Shown: in pieces, positions 26,697-35,034 of the stretch
Layout of the letters: each line of letters starts with the position of its first letter
How positions within the stretch are numbered: position 1 is the first letter of the stretch
Translations under genes and position numbers: made by a program
Source of the DNA: Thioalkalivibrio sp. ALJ21
GTDB lineage: Bacteria > Pseudomonadota > Gammaproteobacteria > Ectothiorhodospirales > Ectothiorhodospiraceae
DNA: 64,000 nucleotides
Assembly: GCF_000378605.1 (NCBI RefSeq)
Contig: NZ_KB905156.1
Location: 124,001-188,000, forward strand
Direction: 5' to 3'
The notes under the pieces: model-generated
What the model was told of the DNA's origin: nothing
The model's database searches: none
What the model saw: the letters and a program-made list of their open reading frames with translations, nothing else

Positions 26697-27488
26697 ATGC
26701 CGTATTCGGAAGAACAGATCACCTCGACCCATCGCTGGTCGGACAAGACCTTCAGCTTCAAGACCACGCGCCCCGAAGGGCTGCAGTTCAAGAACGGGCA
26801 GTTCGTGACGCTGGGGCTGCGCCCCGAGGGCAAGTTGATCCCGCGCGCCTACTCGATCGTCTCCGAACCCGGGGCCGAGGAACTGGAGTTCCTGAGCATC
26901 CACGTGCCCGACGGCGCGCTGACCAGCCGCCTCGCCCAGGCCGGACCGGGCGATTCGGTCTGGATCAACACCAAGGTCACCGGCTCGCTGACCTTCGACT
27001 ACGTGCAGCCCGGACGCACCCTGTACATGCTGGCTACCGGCACGGGGCTGGCCCCGTTCATCTCGCTCATCCGCAGCCCGGAGCTGTTCGAACACTTCGA
27101 TAACGCGGTGCTGGTACACAGCGTGCGTACCGTCGAGGAGCTGGCCTACCGCCAGGAGATCGAGTCGCGCATCAGCGACCGCCTGCGCTACGTGCCGACG
27201 GTGACCCGCGAGAACCACGACTTCGCATGCCCGATCGCACAGCAGCCGTATGACAACAACCAGCGCGGGGCCGACATGTTCCGTTCCGGCGAGCTGTTCC
27301 AGATCCTGAACCTGCCCCCGGCGGATCCGGAGCACGACCGCGTAATGCTCTGCGGCAATCCGGCGATGAACCGCGAAATGAGCGAGTGGCTGGTCGAACA
27401 CGGCTGGACCCAGACCAACTACAAGGGGGTCGGCAACTTCACCGTGGAACAGGCCTTCGTGACCACGATGTCCGACTCGGACGACTGA
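26697..27488 (+). CDS. fpr: Ferredoxin/flavodoxin--NADP reductase
   Basis: 263 residues, the subclass I bacterial FNR length. FAD binding is shown by RAYSIVSEPG, with DGALTSRLAQAGPGDSV near it, and NADP binding by LATGTGLAPFISLIR and VMLCGNPAMNREM. The C-terminus VGNFTVEQAF replaces the terminal aromatic seen in plant enzymes. It shuttles electrons between NADPH and ferredoxin or flavodoxin. The ATG at 26697 (MPYSEEQITS) is chosen over an upstream codon at 26661 that only adds 12 unconserved residues. It is convergent with the DnaJ-related gene, with stop codons abutting. Confidence 0.94.
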   Translation: MPYSEEQITSTHRWSDKTFSFKTTRPEGLQFKNGQFVTLGLRPEGKLIPRAYSIVSEPGAEELEFLSIHVPDGALTSRLAQAGPGDSVWINTKVTGSLTFDYVQPGRTLYMLATGTGLAPFISLIRSPELFEHFDNAVLVHSVRTVEELAYRQEIESRISDRLRYVPTVTRENHDFACPIAQQPYDNNQRGADMFRSGELFQILNLPPADPEHDRVMLCGNPAMNREMSEWLVEHGWTQTNYKGVGNFTVEQAFVTTMSDSDD

Positions 27489-28094
27489 CTATTTCTGAGC
27501 CAGTAGCACCCAGCGGGCCGCGTTGATCCGCTGCAGGGTGGCCGTGTCACCACCCCGGTCGGGGTGGTGACGCTGCGCCAGGCGCCGGTACTGTTGCTGG
27601 ATCGCCGCCGCGTCGACCGGATCCTCCAGCCCCAGCACCTCGAGCGCCTGACCACGCCGCTCGTCGCGCGCCAGATGCGACCAGAACTCGCCCAGCAGCA
27701 CCTCCACCGCGGCCGCGTCCATCCCCTCCAGCCGCGTCAAATCCAGGTAGTAGGCCCGCAGCGGATCCTCCTGCGCCGGCAGGTCCGACCCCGTGTCCAG
27801 CACATACAACGGCTCGATTCCGATATCCAGGCAATGGATGCGCAGCCACTCGCCCTGCCCCGCGAGCATGTCGCGCAGCCGGTACAGACAGTGGAACAGC
27901 ACAAAGTGGGTCTGGAACAGGCTCAGCGGTTCCTGCAGGCGCGCCGCGGCGAACGGTTCCACTGCCAGATCGCGCAGCTGCGCAATCAGCGCGTGCTCCG
28001 TACATCCGCGCGGATGTCCGCGCAGCGCCTCCAGCACCCGTTCCAGCAGTGCCACATCCATCGGCGAACCGGCTGGGCAATCCCGATCGATCAT
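27489..28094 (-). CDS. DnaJ-related protein with C-terminal J domain
   Basis: About 201 residues. The N-terminal three quarters (LLERVLEALRGHPRGCTEHALI, LFQTHFVLFHCLYRLRD) match the DNAJ-related family found in marine and soil gammaproteobacteria. The C-terminal 60 residues form a J domain (ALEVLGLEDPVDAAAIQQQYRRLAQRHHPDRGG split over about 140-175) with the HPD motif that stimulates Hsp70 ATPase. A J domain at the C-terminus distinguishes it from DnaJ. ATG at 28094 overlaps the YchJ-like stop by 4 nt (ATGA); ATG at 28061 is an alternative. Probably a co-chaperone; its client is unknown. Confidence 0.82.
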   Translation of the reverse strand: MIDRDCPAGSPMDVALLERVLEALRGHPRGCTEHALIAQLRDLAVEPFAAARLQEPLSLFQTHFVLFHCLYRLRDMLAGQGEWLRIHCLDIGIEPLYVLDTGSDLPAQEDPLRAYYLDLTRLEGMDAAAVEVLLGEFWSHLARDERRGQALEVLGLEDPVDAAAIQQQYRRLAQRHHPDRGGDTATLQRINAARWVLLAQK

Positions 28095-28516
28095 GCGCCC
28101 GGGAACTCGCCGTCCACATAGACCCAGCACCCGTCCTCGCGGCGAAAGCGGCTGCGTTCGTGCAGGCGCACCCCCTGCCCACGCACCCGCGAGCGGGCGA
28201 CGAACTCGACCCAGCCCTCCTGATCCTCCGGCCCCCCGGCCCCGGTCGCGCGGATCGTCAGACCCAGCCAGCGCTGGTCCGGATCCAGCATCAAGGATTC
28301 CGGGCGCGTCGCGGCGGCCCAGGTGGCCAGCAGATAGTCCTCGCGCCCCTCCACGAAGGCGGCATAGCGCGAGCGCATCAGCGCCTCCGCCGTCGGAGCC
28401 GCAGCCGCGCGGTCCAGGTACGGCCCGCAGCAGGCCGCTCGGTCCAGACCGGACCCACAAGCGCATGCGCCCACCTTCCTGCGACTGACCTTGCCCACGC
28501 AATACCTCACCCTCAT
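28091..28516 (-). CDS. YchJ-like protein with SEC-C zinc motif
   Basis: About 141 residues. CACGSGLDRAACC near the N-terminus is a SEC-C-type zinc site (C-x-C-x8-C-C). The rest, with TAEALMRSRYAAFVEGREDYLLATW and WVEFVARSR, LHERSRF and GCWVYVDGE, matches the YchJ/UPF0225 NTF2-like fold. Function unknown. The start is uncertain: ATG at 28516 and GTG at 28498 both have GAGG-type ribosome sites at suitable spacing. It is translationally coupled to the DnaJ-related gene downstream and divergent from the epimerase gene. Confidence 0.82.
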   Translation of the reverse strand: MRVRYCVGKVSRRKVGACACGSGLDRAACCGPYLDRAAAAPTAEALMRSRYAAFVEGREDYLLATWAAATRPESLMLDPDQRWLGLTIRATGAGGPEDQEGWVEFVARSRVRGQGVRLHERSRFRREDGCWVYVDGEFPGA

Positions 28517-28631
28517 CGAAGCCCTCGCCAGCATGCCCGAGCCATCGCCCTGGGTCGAACCCTTACTGTGGTGCTGGTCTTCCGCACGCCGAAACGTTAG
28601 GTTGCGAAAGCACCCAGGGAGATACTGATTC

Positions 28632-29477
28632 ATGGCCAACATCCTGATCATGGGCTGCGGCGATCTCGGCTGCGGCGTCGGAGAACAGCTCGGCGCGGCC
28701 GGCCACACGGTCTGGGGCCTGCGCCGCCAGCCGGAGCGCATCCCGGAACCGATCCAGCCGCTGGCCGGCGACTTCACCCGCGCGGACGCGCTGCCGCCGC
28801 TCCCCCCGGCGCTGGATACCGCCTATTTCATCGCCACCCCAGGCGAGTTCACCGAGGCCGCGTACCGCCGCGCCTATGTCGACGGCCTGCGCAACACCCT
28901 GGCCGCGCTGGAGCAGGCCCGCCAGCACCCGCGCCGCATCGTGTTCGTCTCCAGCACCTCGGTCTTTGGTGCCGACGACGGGCGCTGGGTGGACGAAACC
29001 AGCCCGGCCGAGCCCACCCGCTTCTCCGGGCGCTGCCTGCTGGAGGCCGAGCAATTGCTGGCCGACAGCCCGTTTGCCGGCGTGGTCGTGCGCTTTGGCG
29101 GCATCTACGGGCCGAGGCGCGAATACCACCTGCGCAAGGTGCGCGAGGGCGTGCGCGGTCAGCACGAAGCACCGGTCTGGACCAACCGCATCCACCGTGA
29201 GGACTGCGTGGGGCTGCTGACCCACCTCTTCCACCTGGACGAGCCCGAGCCCCTCTATCTGGGCGTCGATGACGAGCCGGCCCTTCGCCACGAGCTGCTC
29301 GGCTGGCTGGCGCAGGAGATGGAGCTCGATCCACCGGGGACGCCGCCGATGCCGGCCGGCGAGGTCTGCGGCAAGCGCTGCCGCAACGCGCGGCTGCGTG
29401 CCAGCGGGTATCGCCTGCGCTATCCCGACTACCGCACCGGCTATCGCGCGCTGCTCGACCGGCTCGCCACCGCCTGA
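28632..29477 (+). CDS. YeeZ-like NAD(P)-dependent epimerase/reductase
   Basis: 281 residues of the extended SDR fold. The Rossmann start is NILIMGCGDLGCGVGEQL, followed by GDFTRAD and VFVSSTSVFGADDGRWVDE, with the catalytic Ser region STSVF. The usual YxxxK is replaced (SGRCLLEAEQLL), as in YeeZ-type proteins, so classical epimerase chemistry is doubtful. VVVRFGGIYGP and NRIHREDCVGLLTHL are well conserved in this family. Substrate unknown. It is followed by the large gene-free repeat region. Confidence 0.82.
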   Translation: MANILIMGCGDLGCGVGEQLGAAGHTVWGLRRQPERIPEPIQPLAGDFTRADALPPLPPALDTAYFIATPGEFTEAAYRRAYVDGLRNTLAALEQARQHPRRIVFVSSTSVFGADDGRWVDETSPAEPTRFSGRCLLEAEQLLADSPFAGVVVRFGGIYGPRREYHLRKVREGVRGQHEAPVWTNRIHREDCVGLLTHLFHLDEPEPLYLGVDDEPALRHELLGWLAQEMELDPPGTPPMPAGEVCGKRCRNARLRASGYRLRYPDYRTGYRALLDRLATA

Positions 29478-29498
29478 GTCAAGCTCTCGCCGCTTTCA

Positions 29499-29775
29499 GG
29501 CTGGGCCTGGTTCGGCCTCGGGTGTTCCGAGTGCCTTCGGCCGGCCGCCTGCCATGCGCTGTCTCGGCAGCGCACCCCGAGGTACTTTCTTGCTTGCCCA
29601 AGAAAGTACCCAACGAAGGGCACCCGGATTCCGCCCGGGGACCTTGCTCCAGGGCCCTCGGGCCGGCGGCGCTGAAACTCGCTTCGCTCAGACAGTCAGC
29701 GCCTTTCTTCCGTCCCGAGGACCCTTCCGCAAGGGGCTTCATACGGGGGGAGAAGGTCAAGACAACGGCGATCCA
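29499..29775 (+). repeat. Structured repeat, left copy of an inverted pair
   Basis: About 277 bp that reappear in reverse complement at 29985-30270 with roughly four in five positions alike by eye. It contains a perfect 12-bp hairpin (GGTACTTTCTTG, 6-nt loop) at 29581-29610 and a GC-rich tract ending in CGCTCAGACAGTCAGCGCC. Frames through it are shadows with stops, so it is treated as non-coding. The matching hairpin in the other copy has a different stem sequence that still pairs. Together with the centre it fills the gap between the epimerase gene and valS. Confidence 0.75.
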
Positions 29776-29799
29776 GAGGTTCGTGCGAGTGGATGGAGG

Positions 29800-29819
29800 C
29801 AAGATGTTCCAACATCTTG
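29800..29819. repeat. Short palindrome in the centre of the inverted pair
   Basis: CAAGATGTT-CC-AACATCTTG is a perfect 9-bp stem with a 2-nt centre in the spacer between the two large repeat copies. A GC-rich imperfect stem (CCTGGCG ... CGCCAGG, about 29838-29871) follows it. Function unknown. Confidence 0.5.
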
Positions 29820-29876
29820 GCACGCGCGGCCTACGGCCCTGGCGTGCCGCGCCCGCGAGCGGGCGCCAGGGGGCAG

Positions 29877-29960
29877 GTAGGATGCTGATGAGCGCAGCGA
29901 ATCGCATCAGGGTTGCCCCGACGTTGGAACGGTGCGTTTCGCTGCGCTCAACACACCCTA
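29877..29960. repeat. 84-bp palindromic dispersed repeat, copy 1
   Basis: Begins GTAGGATGCTGATGAGCGCA and ends with the imperfect reverse complement, closing TGCGCTCAACACACCCTAC. The arms are about 30 nt and the centre about 24 nt. A second copy with the same arms lies at 62883-62972. Such GTAGG...CCTAC units containing GAGCGCAGCGAA are mobile-looking intergenic repeats. It sits inside the spacer of the larger inverted pair. Confidence 0.7.
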
Positions 29961-29984
29961 CAGCTCGGGCTTGTCGCGGGTGCT

Positions 29985-30270
29985 CGAATACCGCCTGTTT
30001 TGACCTACCCTCCCGATATGAGCCCCTTGTGGAGGGCGTGACAGGCCGGGAGAAGGCGCTGACTGTCTGAGCGAAGCCAAAGGCGCAGCGAGTTTCAGCG
30101 CCGCCGGCCTGGCGCGTCCGGAGCAAGGTTCCCGGGCGAATCCCGGGCGTGTTTCTTGGTTACTTCTTTGCACGAGCAAAGAAGTAACTCGGGGTGCGCT
30201 GCCGAAACAGCGCATGGCAGGCGGCCGGCCGAAGGCACCGTAAACACCCGAGGCCGAACCAGGCCCAGCC
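29985..30270 (-). repeat. Structured repeat, right copy of an inverted pair
   Basis: Reverse complement of the 29499-29775 copy, with a 10-nt insertion in the GCTCAGACAGTC part and a different hairpin. Here GTTACTTCTTTGC-acga-GCAAAGAAGTAAC (30159-30188) forms a perfect 13-bp stem. The outer ends of both copies are identical for about 28 nt (from GGCTGGGCCTGGTTCGG). It ends 124 bp upstream of the valS start, so it may shape the valS leader. Confidence 0.75.
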
Positions 30271-30393
30271 ACTACTGGGCAGGCGGCCAGAAAAAACCAA
30301 CGCAAACACGAGAGCCGGCAGCGGGCGATGAGCGCGCCGCGCCGTTATAATGCGCGGCTTTCCCCACATTCCGACCCGAGCGCGCCCGCGATC

Positions 30394-33171
30394 ATGGACA
30401 AGAGCTTCGACCCCAAGAGCATCGAGCAGACCCAGTACGAACGCTGGGAGGCCGCGAACATCTTCGCGCCGCCGGAGTCGGGCGAGGCCGGCTACTGCAT
30501 CCTGCTGCCGCCGCCGAACGTGACCGGCACGCTGCACATGGGGCACGCGTTCCAGCACACGCTGATGGACACCCTGATCCGCTACCGGCGCATGCACGGC
30601 GACCGCACCCTGTGGCAGGGCGGCACCGACCACGCCGGGATCGCCACCCAGATGGTGGTCGAGCGCCAGCTCGCCGCCGACGGCAAGAGCCGCCACGACC
30701 TCGGGCGCGAGGACTTCCTGAAGGCCGTGTGGGAGTGGAAACACGAATCCGGCGGCACCATCACCCGGCAGATGCGCCGCCTGGGCGACTCGGTGGACTG
30801 GTCGCGCGAGCGTTTCACCATGGACGACGGGCTGTCCGACGCGGTGCGCGAGGTCTTCGTGCGCTTGCATGAGGAGGGCCTGATCTACCGCGGCAAGCGC
30901 CTGGTCAACTGGGACCCGGTTCTGCACACCGCGCTGTCCGACCTGGAGGTGCTGTCGGAGGAGGAGAACGGCCACCTGTGGCACTTCCGCTACCCGCTGG
31001 CGGACGGCTCGGGCCACCTGACCGTCGCCACCACGCGCCCCGAGACCATGCTGGGCGATACCGCCGTCGCGGTGCACCCGGAGGACGAGCGCTACCGGCA
31101 CCTGATCGGCCAGAGGATCAAGCTGCCGCTGGTCGGGCGCGAGATCCCGATCATCGCCGACGACTATGTCGAGGCCGAATTCGGTTCCGGCTGCGTAAAG
31201 ATCACCCCGGCGCATGACTTCAACGACTACGCGATGGGCCAGCGCCACGACCTGCCGGTGATCAATATCCTGACCATCGACGCCTGCCTGAACGACAACG
31301 TGCCCGAGGCCTACCGCGGCCTGGATCGCTATGAGGCCCGCAAGCGGGTGGTCGCGGATCTCGAGGCCGAAGGCCTGCTGGAGAAGATCGACGACCACAA
31401 GCTGATGGTCCCGCGCGGCGACCGCTCCGGCACCGTGGTCGAGCCCTACCTGACCGACCAGTGGTACGTGAAGGCCGGCCCGCTGGCCGAGCCGGCGATC
31501 CAGGCGGTGGAGGACGGGCGCATCCGCTTCGTGCCGGAGAACTGGTCGAAGACCTACTTCGAGTGGATGCGCAACATCGAGGACTGGTGCATCTCGCGCC
31601 AGATCTGGTGGGGCCACCGCATCCCGGCCTGGTACGACAGCGATGGCAACGTGTACGTCGGGCGTTCCGAGGACGAGGTGCGCGAGAAGCACGGCCTGGC
31701 GGCCGATGTGGTGCTGACCCAGGACGAGGACGTGCTCGACACCTGGTTCTCCTCCGCGCTGTGGCCGTTCTCCACCCTCGGCTGGCCGGAACAGACGCCG
31801 GAGCTGCGCGACTTCTACCCGACCAGCGTGCTGGTCACCGGCTTCGACATCATCTTCTTCTGGGTCGCCCGCATGATCATGATGGGCGAGCACTTCATGG
31901 GGGACGTGCCGTTCCGCGAGGTGTACGTCACCGGCCTGATCCGCGACTCGGAAGGCCAGAAGATGTCCAAGTCCAAGGGCAACGTGATCGACCCGATCGA
32001 CCTGATCGACGGCATCAGCGCCGACGACCTGGTGGCCAAGCGCACCCAGGGCCTGATGCAGCCGCAGATGGCGAAGAAGATCGAGAAGACCACGCGCAAG
32101 GCCTTCCCCGACGGCTTCCCCGCGTTCGGCACCGACGCCCTGCGCTTCACCCTGGCCGCGCTGGCCACCACCGGGCGCGACATCAAGTTCGACCTCGGCC
32201 GCATCGAGGGCTACCGCAACTTCTGCAACAAGCTGTGGAACGCCTCGCGCTTCGTGCTGATGAACGTGGAGGGCCACGACTGCTCGGCCGCGGACGACAC
32301 GGCGGAGCACCGCACCCTGGCCGATCGCTGGATCCTCGACCGCCTGGCGGCCACCGCCGAGACCGCCACGCAGCAGCTCGATGCCTACCGCTTCGACCTC
32401 GCCGCTCAGACGCTCTACGAATTCACCTGGCACGACTACTGCGACTGGTACCTGGAGCTGACCAAGCCGGTCCTGAACGACGAGGCCACCCCGGACGCGG
32501 TCAAGCGCGCCACGCGCAATACGCTGGTCACCGTGCTCGAGGCCCTGCTGCGCCTGCTGCACCCGGTGATGCCGTTCATCACCGAGGCGATCTGGACCAG
32601 TGTGAAGCCGCATGCGGGGATCGACGACGACACCGAGTTCCTGGTGCAGTGCCGCTGGCCGGCGCAGGACGGCTTCCCGCGTGATGCCACCGCCACCGCC
32701 GAGCTCGACTGGGTCAAGGACTTCATCACCGGGCTGCGCCGCATCCGCGCGGAGATGGACATCGCTCCGGGCAAGCCGCTGCCCGTGCTGGTGAAGAACT
32801 GGACCGACGCCGACCAGGAACGCTACACCCGCCACCGCGGCCTTCTGGAATTCCTGGCCAAGCCGGAAAGCGTCACCTGGCTGGATGCCGCCGACGAGGC
32901 CCCGGAGTCCGCGATGGCCCTGGTCGACGACATGCAGCTGCTGATCCCGCTGGCCGGGCTGATCGACAAGGATGCCGAGCTGGCACGCCTGGACAAGGAG
33001 ATCGGCAAGCTCGACAAGAATCTCGAGCAGAGCGCAAAGCGCTTGTCCAACGAGAGCTTCGTCGACCGCGCTCCGGCCGAGGTGGTGCAGAAGGAACGCG
33101 ACCGCGTCGCCGAAATGCAGGCCACCCGCGATCAGCTCGCCGCCCAGCGCGAGCGCATCCGCGCGATGTAG
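30394..33171 (+). CDS. valS: Valyl-tRNA synthetase
   Basis: 925 residues (E. coli 951). The class I signature HMGH in [15 protein letters not shown] and KMSKSKGN near residue 526 are intact. The CP1 editing domain (about 190-350) has [22 protein letters not shown], which hydrolyses Thr-tRNA(Val). The C-terminal coiled coil ([21 protein letters not shown] onward) is complete. The ATG at 30394 begins [19 protein letters not shown]; upstream in-frame codons to 30328 are unconserved. Convergent with the DUF218 gene. Confidence 0.97.
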   Translation: MDKSFDPKSIEQTQYERWEAANIFAPPESGEAGYCILLPPPNVTGTLHMGHAFQHTLMDTLIRYRRMHGDRTLWQGGTDHAGIATQMVVERQLAADGKSRHDLGREDFLKAVWEWKHESGGTITRQMRRLGDSVDWSRERFTMDDGLSDAVREVFVRLHEEGLIYRGKRLVNWDPVLHTALSDLEVLSEEENGHLWHFRYPLADGSGHLTVATTRPETMLGDTAVAVHPEDERYRHLIGQRIKLPLVGREIPIIADDYVEAEFGSGCVKITPAHDFNDYAMGQRHDLPVINILTIDACLNDNVPEAYRGLDRYEARKRVVADLEAEGLLEKIDDHKLMVPRGDRSGTVVEPYLTDQWYVKAGPLAEPAIQAVEDGRIRFVPENWSKTYFEWMRNIEDWCISRQIWWGHRIPAWYDSDGNVYVGRSEDEVREKHGLAADVVLTQDEDVLDTWFSSALWPFSTLGWPEQTPELRDFYPTSVLVTGFDIIFFWVARMIMMGEHFMGDVPFREVYVTGLIRDSEGQKMSKSKGNVIDPIDLIDGISADDLVAKRTQGLMQPQMAKKIEKTTRKAFPDGFPAFGTDALRFTLAALATTGRDIKFDLGRIEGYRNFCNKLWNASRFVLMNVEGHDCSAADDTAEHRTLADRWILDRLAATAETATQQLDAYRFDLAAQTLYEFTWHDYCDWYLELTKPVLNDEATPDAVKRATRNTLVTVLEALLRLLHPVMPFITEAIWTSVKPHAGIDDDTEFLVQCRWPAQDGFPRDATATAELDWVKDFITGLRRIRAEMDIAPGKPLPVLVKNWTDADQERYTRHRGLLEFLAKPESVTWLDAADEAPESAMALVDDMQLLIPLAGLIDKDAELARLDKEIGKLDKNLEQSAKRLSNESFVDRAPAEVVQKERDRVAEMQATRDQLAAQRERIRAM

Positions 33172-33196
33172 CGGCTGCGATCACCGCATTGGAGGC

Positions 33197-33931
33197 CTAG
33201 CTGATCCGGTCGAGCATCCCCTGATGACGGATCAACCGGGCAAACAGCCGCCCGGTGTGATACCAGTGCAGCATCCAGATTTCGCGCGCCAGACGCACCT
33301 GCGGCACCCGGGGCGAGCGCTCGGCAGGGCAGGGACAGACCTCGAGTCCCACCCCGCGCGCGATGGCCACCGCACGGGGCAGGTGAAAACGACTGGTCAC
33401 GAGCACACAGCGCGGCAGGCTGCCGCCGGTACGCTGGACGAGCAGGTCGCGGGCGTTTTGCAGATTCTCCAGGGTGTGCCGCGAGTCCTCTTCACAGAAG
33501 ATGCGAGAGGCCGGGATGCCGCGCTGGCGCAAAAAGGCCGCACCCGCAGCCGACTCGCTGGGCCCCTCCGGCGAGGTGTATCCGCCCAGCAGCAGAACGC
33601 GGGCCTCCGGGTCGCGCCGCAGCAGGCGCAGGGTTCGCAACAGGCGCAGCCGGTAACCCGGTCCAGGGCAACCCTCTTGTAACTGCTGTCCCAGGACAAT
33701 GATCCAAGGTGCCCGCCCGGGACAATCCAGGCTCCGGACCCACAGATGCATGCGCCCCCACAACGCGAGCCAGCTAAGCCCCGCCGTCAGCACAATGACC
33801 AGATTGGACAGCCCGAAGGTCAGCAGCCCGTCCGGCCCGACGCGCCGCAGTCCTACCCGACCGCCGATCACGACTCGCCCCCCATACTTGCCCCCTGGCG
33901 ATTCGCTGGCGGTCGACTGATCGCACCCCAT
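33197..33931 (-). CDS. DUF218 (YdcF/SanA-type) membrane-anchored protein
   Basis: About 244 residues. One membrane segment (LLTFGLSNLVIVLTAGLSWLAL split over about 35-56) precedes a DUF218 domain starting PWIIVLGQQL. VLLLGGYTSPEG, EEDSRHTLENLQNARDLL and LVTSRFHLPRAVAIARG are the family's conserved strands and acidic or His positions. Relatives (SanA, ElyC, YdcF) affect envelope integrity and vancomycin sensitivity; the chemistry is unknown. The start may be ATG 33931 or 33982. It is divergent from the polyene cluster. Confidence 0.8.
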   Translation of the reverse strand: MGCDQSTASESPGGKYGGRVVIGGRVGLRRVGPDGLLTFGLSNLVIVLTAGLSWLALWGRMHLWVRSLDCPGRAPWIIVLGQQLQEGCPGPGYRLRLLRTLRLLRRDPEARVLLLGGYTSPEGPSESAAGAAFLRQRGIPASRIFCEEDSRHTLENLQNARDLLVQRTGGSLPRCVLVTSRFHLPRAVAIARGVGLEVCPCPAERSPRVPQVRLAREIWMLHWYHTGRLFARLIRHQGMLDRIS

Positions 33932-34057
33932 GAGAGCACCCACTCTGCCGCCCCGCCCTGCAAAACCGCGTATTCCCTGCATTTGGAGGGTACCACGCCC
34001 CCTTGGGGTTGCGTATCATCGGCCCCGGGCCGGGAGGTGCACGGCGCGCCCAGCACC

Positions 34058-34118
34058 TCCCCAGGGGAACAATCAGCGTTTCCCCAGGGGAACAATCAGC
34101 GTTTCCCCAGGGAAACGC
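34058..34118. repeat. 23-bp tandem repeat and GCGTTTCCC hairpin before the polyene cluster
   Basis: A 23-bp unit starting TCCCCAGGGGAACAATCAGC occurs at 34058-34080 and 34081-34103 without change, then continues as a partial third unit. That third unit creates a perfect hairpin, GCGTTTCCC-CA-GGGAAACGC (34099-34118). It lies 33-93 bp upstream of the ACP start codon. It could be an operator array, an attenuator or merely a slipped copy of the dispersed GGGAAACGC motif. Confidence 0.65.
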
Positions 34119-34150
34119 TTTCGGATTCCGCCGCTATTTAGGGGAGAGAC

Positions 34151-34423
34151 GTGGCAGCACAAACCGCAATGGAACAGGAAGTCGCCAGGCTGATCGTCGA
34201 CAGCCTGAATCTCGAAGAGGTCAGCCCCGAGGACATCGAGCCGGAGGCCCCCTTGTTCCGCGAGGGCCTTGGGCTGGACTCGATCGATGCGCTGGAACTG
34301 GCACTGGCCATCTCGCGGGCCTATGGCGTGCAGATCCGCTCCGATGACGAGAACAATCGCCAGATCTTCGCATCCTTGCGGGCCCTGACCGCCCATATCG
34401 AGGCGCACCGAGCCACGTCGTGA
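34151..34423 (+). CDS. Acyl carrier protein of the aryl polyene cluster
   Basis: 90 residues, acidic, with the phosphopantetheine site Ser in GLGLDSIDALELAL. DSIDALEL rather than DSLD.VEL is typical of ACPs in aryl polyene clusters. It would carry the growing polyene. The GTG start at 34151 is supported by GGGGAGAG a few bases upstream. First gene of the operon; its TGA overlaps the next GTG (GTGA). Most related clusters have two ACP genes side by side; only one is seen here. Confidence 0.9.
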   Translation: MAAQTAMEQEVARLIVDSLNLEEVSPEDIEPEAPLFREGLGLDSIDALELALAISRAYGVQIRSDDENNRQIFASLRALTAHIEAHRATS

Positions 34424-35034
34424 GTACCCGTCTCGCCGCCGCGGTAGCCCTGGGCTACCCGGTGGCCGTGATCACGGGCATTTTCCTGGAGCTGCCGCGA
34501 CTGCCGCTGGCCTGGCTGGCGCTGCTCATCCTGGTCCTCGCCTGGCCGGTCCTGCCCGTGCTCGGCCGAGCGGTGATGGCCCTGGTGCTGGCCGTGCTAG
34601 TGTTGCTTCTGGGTGCCGAGCCGGCCGGGAAATGGCTGATCTATGCAATACCGGTGCTTATTCAGGGGGCCCTGGCATGGCTGTTTGCCCGCTCCCTGCG
34701 TCCGGGCTCCACCCCCCTGATCACCCGGTATGCGCTGGCCATGGGCGCCTCCGACAGCACGCCGGTGCATCGCTATACACGGCGGCTGACCGCTGCCTGG
34801 GCCCTGCTGTGCGGTGGACTCGCCCTGCTGTCGGCGGTACTGGCGGTGGCGGTGCCCACCACCACCTGGGCCTTGTTCGCAAATGGGATCAACTATCTGT
34901 TCCTGGCGGCGCTGTTCATGCTGGAATATCCATTACGGCGCTGGCTTCTGCGCGACGAACCCCGGGCGGGTTTCCTGCCCTACCTCGCCGCACTGGCACG
35001 CGCCGACCACCGCCACATCCTGAGACAACGATGA
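34420..35034 (+). CDS. Aryl polyene cluster membrane protein (COG4648-type)
   Basis: 204 residues with about five or six hydrophobic segments (about 5-25, 28-50, 52-70, 72-90, 120-145, 150-170) and a basic C-terminus (ALARADHRHILRQR). Proteins of this kind are a fixed, functionally uncharacterised part of aryl polyene clusters, usually between the ACP and the AMP ligase genes, as here. It probably works at the inner membrane with the acyltransferase or exporter. Both ends overlap their neighbours by 4 nt (GTGA, ATGA). Confidence 0.8.
   Translation: MSTRLAAAVALGYPVAVITGIFLELPRLPLAWLALLILVLAWPVLPVLGRAVMALVLAVLVLLLGAEPAGKWLIYAIPVLIQGALAWLFARSLRPGSTPLITRYALAMGASDSTPVHRYTRRLTAAWALLCGGLALLSAVLAVAVPTTTWALFANGINYLFLAALFMLEYPLRRWLLRDEPRAGFLPYLAALARADHRHILRQR

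Noticed and set aside
29478-30393. Possible remnants of protein genes in the repeat region
   Set aside because: Open frames here are short, arise in all frames from repeated GC-rich sequence, and show no domain-like segments; the DNA is explained by inverted repeats.
30160-32835. 891-codon open frame antisense to valS
   Set aside because: It mirrors valS codons in a GC-rich genome; the translation is His/Gln/Val/Asp-rich with no family resemblance, while valS is unmistakable.
34058-34103. Tandem 23-bp units as a CRISPR array
   Set aside because: The units are directly adjacent with no spacers and only two are complete; no cas genes are present.
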